Below are positions 23,591 through 25,525 of a stretch of 25,525 nt of DNA, one piece after another. The DNA is from an uncultured Gammaproteobacteria bacterium (lineage in GTDB: Bacteria; Pseudomonadota; Gammaproteobacteria; GCA-2729495): NCBI GenBank assembly GCA_947258805.1, contig CAMYJV010000050.1, positions 1-25,525 on the forward strand, read 5' to 3'. Made by a program: the position numbers and the translations under genes. The notes below the pieces were generated by a model that worked only from the letters and a program-made list of their open reading frames with translations, made no database searches and was not told the DNA's origin. The first letter of the stretch is position 1. Each line of letters starts with the position of its first letter.

Positions 23591-25084
23591 ATGACCGGCG
23601 CGGCCCCGGCACCTTTCGACTCCGTACGCGACTACGTGCGCGCGCTGGAGTCACGCAAGCGTCTGCTGCGCCTGGAAGCCATGGACCAGGATCGCTACGA
23701 ACTCACGGCCTTTGCCTATCGCCTGGTCGATCGATACGGCAAGGAACGCGCACCGGCCTTCCTGGTGGAAAAAATCAAGATCGGCGGCGAGTGGCGGGAA
23801 GGCCCGGTGCTAGCCAACCTGTACGGCAGCTGGCCCGACGAAGCGCTGCTGTTCGGGGTACCCAGGATCAACGACGATCCGCACGCGATGTATTGTGCGG
23901 TTATCGAGCAGCTCACCGCGCGCCTGGACGACGCCGGCATGTGGCAGCGCATTCCCCCGGTGGCTGTCGATGCCGCCGACGCGCCGTGCAAGGAAGTGCG
24001 AGTGACCGGCGACGATATCAATATAGAAAATTTCGCTTTTTTGCAGAGCAACCCTGCTGACGCCGGCCGCTATATCAATATGGGCGCGGTATTCGTCAGC
24101 GATCCCGAATTCGGCAGTAACGTCGGCACCTATCGCTGCCAGATCAAGGGGCCGCGCAAAATTGGCGTGAACCCGGAACCCGGACAGCACGGCTGGTTGT
24201 TGCTGAACGAAATGAAGCGGCGCGGCGACAAGGTGGCAAAGGTCGCCGTCGCCGTGGCACCGGATCCACTCACGTTCTGCGCCAGCAGCACCAAGATGGC
24301 GGGCTACAAGGAAGACGAGCTGGAGTTCGTCGGCGGCCTGCGCGGCAGCCCGTTGCGGGTAGTGCGCTGCGAGACCTGCGACATTCACGTACCCGCCAAT
24401 TCCGAGTTCGTGATCGAGGGTGAAATCCCGCTGGACGAGTTCGAGACGGAAGGGCCCTATGGCGAAATGTACGGTTTCCAGGGGCCGTCGAAGAAAGATA
24501 ATTTCTTCATGAATATCAAGGCGTTGACTCACCGACGGGACCCGTGGGTGCTGAACTCCTTTACCGGCCTGACCTGGGACATGCCGAAGGCGCCGCAGGT
24601 GTCATCGAACCTGTTCATGTACAAGCGCCTGATCCCGAATCTGACGGGGCTCTACTCGCCCGCGGGCGCGAGCGGCGTCATTGTCATCAGCATCAAAAAG
24701 CGTTTCCCGGGTCAGGGCATGTCGGCGGGACAGTACGTCGCAGCCAACCCGGCCCTGAACAAAGTCGTGATCGTGGTCGACGATGATGTCGACATCATGG
24801 ACCCGGGCGCGGTGATCAAGGCCCTGGGTGCCCGCTGGCAGCCGACTGCCAGCGTGGTAGTACCGCAGACCCAGATGATGATGCCGGATCCCAGCCGGCA
24901 GACACCGATGCTGTCGAGCAAGATCGTCATCGACGCAACGCGCCAGTTCCCGCAGGAGGGCGGCCCGGCCTGGTGGCCGGCCACCAATCGTGAGCTGCTG
25001 GAACAGGGTGCGAAGGATGCCTTCACGCTGGTAGACCAGAACTGGGACACTTACCTGAAGGACTGGAAAGAAAGCGACAACTAA
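23591..25084 (+). CDS. UbiD-family prenylated-FMN decarboxylase
   Basis: A 497-residue member of the UbiD family, which decarboxylates or carboxylates aromatic or unsaturated acids with prenylated FMN. Family landmarks: NVGTYRCQIKG with catalytic Arg182, HVPANSEFVIEGEIPLDEFE with Glu276, EGPYGEMYGF, ALTHRRDPW and the C-terminal KVVIVVDDDVDIMDPGAVIK. The N-terminus (FDSVRDYVRALESRKRLLRL) fits, but several loops differ from E. coli UbiD, so a role in ubiquinone synthesis cannot be assumed. No UbiX flavin prenyltransferase is in the window, so the cofactor must come from elsewhere. AAGGG lies 5 bases before ATG 23591. The coiled-coil gene follows 15 bases after the stop. Substrate unknown. Confidence 0.93.
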   Translation: MTGAAPAPFDSVRDYVRALESRKRLLRLEAMDQDRYELTAFAYRLVDRYGKERAPAFLVEKIKIGGEWREGPVLANLYGSWPDEALLFGVPRINDDPHAMYCAVIEQLTARLDDAGMWQRIPPVAVDAADAPCKEVRVTGDDINIENFAFLQSNPADAGRYINMGAVFVSDPEFGSNVGTYRCQIKGPRKIGVNPEPGQHGWLLLNEMKRRGDKVAKVAVAVAPDPLTFCASSTKMAGYKEDELEFVGGLRGSPLRVVRCETCDIHVPANSEFVIEGEIPLDEFETEGPYGEMYGFQGPSKKDNFFMNIKALTHRRDPWVLNSFTGLTWDMPKAPQVSSNLFMYKRLIPNLTGLYSPAGASGVIVISIKKRFPGQGMSAGQYVAANPALNKVVIVVDDDVDIMDPGAVIKALGARWQPTASVVVPQTQMMMPDPSRQTPMLSSKIVIDATRQFPQEGGPAWWPATNRELLEQGAKDAFTLVDQNWDTYLKDWKESDN

Positions 25085-25099
25085 AAGGAGTCAATGGTC

Positions 25100-25525
25100 A
25101 TGTCGAAGATGGACGAAATTCGTGAGCGTGTGCATAACCGTGCCGAGCGCTGGGAACACCGTCTCGAGGCCCTGGAGTCACAGCTGGAGGGCACGGGCGA
25201 ACAGGCCATGAAACGTGTGCAGGACACTGCCCTTGCCCTGTCCGAGGCTGCCGAAGCCCTGGAACAAAAGCTGGAACCCGCGGGGCAGGAGCTGCGCGAG
25301 TCCCTGGGAGAGCTGCGCGTACAGATGGCCCTGGGCAAGGCGGAAACCCGCGATGCCTTCGAAGCAGAAAGCAAGAAAGTGCGTCAGCGGCTGCACGCGG
25401 CGGAACACCTGGTTGACGAGCTTGGCGACGAACTGGAAGATCTCGCGGCCAGAGAAACAGAGCTGTTCGTGCGGACCGGTGACCGTCTGCGGTCCGAACT
25501 GGAGGCGGCAGAGCTGCAGTTCAGC
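25100..25525 (+). CDS. Coiled-coil protein, function unknown (3' end cut by window edge)
   Basis: A frame of 142 codons runs open to the window edge. It starts at ATG 25100 with AAAAGGAG 9 bases upstream (ATG 25094 is also in frame but too close). The protein is highly charged and lacks signal or TM segments; heptad-like runs such as RAERWEHRLEALESQLEG, LSEAAEALEQKLEPAGQELR and HLVDELGDELEDLAARETEL predict long coiled coils. No family recognised. It is 15 bases behind the UbiD-family gene and probably co-transcribed, which may link it to that enzyme. Confidence 0.8.
   Translation, partial: MSKMDEIRERVHNRAERWEHRLEALESQLEGTGEQAMKRVQDTALALSEAAEALEQKLEPAGQELRESLGELRVQMALGKAETRDAFEAESKKVRQRLHAAEHLVDELGDELEDLAARETELFVRTGDRLRSELEAAELQFS

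Overview
The window is about 25.5 kb of GC-rich, densely coded bacterial DNA. Gene content points to a gammaproteobacterium, probably an environmental lineage: a tripartite RND pump, a VPLPA-type C-terminal sorting signal, a DUF1800/DUF1501 pair, an EVE-domain protein, an encapsulated-ferritin-type protein and an inverted pair of REP-like palindromes. Genus cannot be fixed from sequence alone. No rRNA, tRNA, CRISPR array or transposase gene was seen.

Layout. (1) 1-1816, minus strand: a membrane-anchored alpha/beta hydrolase followed by a membrane-anchored protein whose C-terminal part resembles a chelatase fold; the latter runs off the left edge. (2) 1965-6392, plus: membrane fusion protein and RND permease, divergent from (1). 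(3) 6459-11847, plus: methyltransferase, ABC permease, ABC ATPase, TetR regulator, an exported His-rich CbiX-type chelatase-like protein and a cytoplasmic beta-propeller protein, closely spaced or overlapping like an operon. (4) 11973-13269: a stand-alone EncFtn-type ferritin and a rhomboid protease. (5) 13454-15546: a damaged stretch. A VPLPA-CTERM exported protein is split by a frameshift, a heme-binding (nitrobindin-like) gene survives as a frameshifted N-terminal fragment, and the EVE-domain gene lacks the usual start of its family. (6) 15559-17131: WYL regulator and two small minus-strand genes. (7) 17276-20262: MFS transporter convergent with a two-gene operon (membrane-anchored alpha/beta hydrolase, then an Asp/Glu racemase-superfamily protein). 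(8) 20338-20404: REP-like inverted pair. (9) 20511-25525, plus: DUF1800, Tat-exported DUF1501, small cytochrome c, UbiD-family decarboxylase and a coiled-coil protein running off the right edge.

How the parts may fit: region 3 looks like one TetR-controlled export or envelope module whose last products are a secreted chelatase-like protein and a propeller. Together with the EncFtn gene next to it, the nitrobindin-like remnant and the second chelatase-like protein at the left edge, it hints at iron or tetrapyrrole handling, but this is inference from gene families and proximity only. The most distinctive single gene is the EncFtn: it has the full family ferroxidase residue set but no encapsulin-targeting tail and no encapsulin gene within the window. 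The indels in region 5 could be true gene decay or assembly errors.
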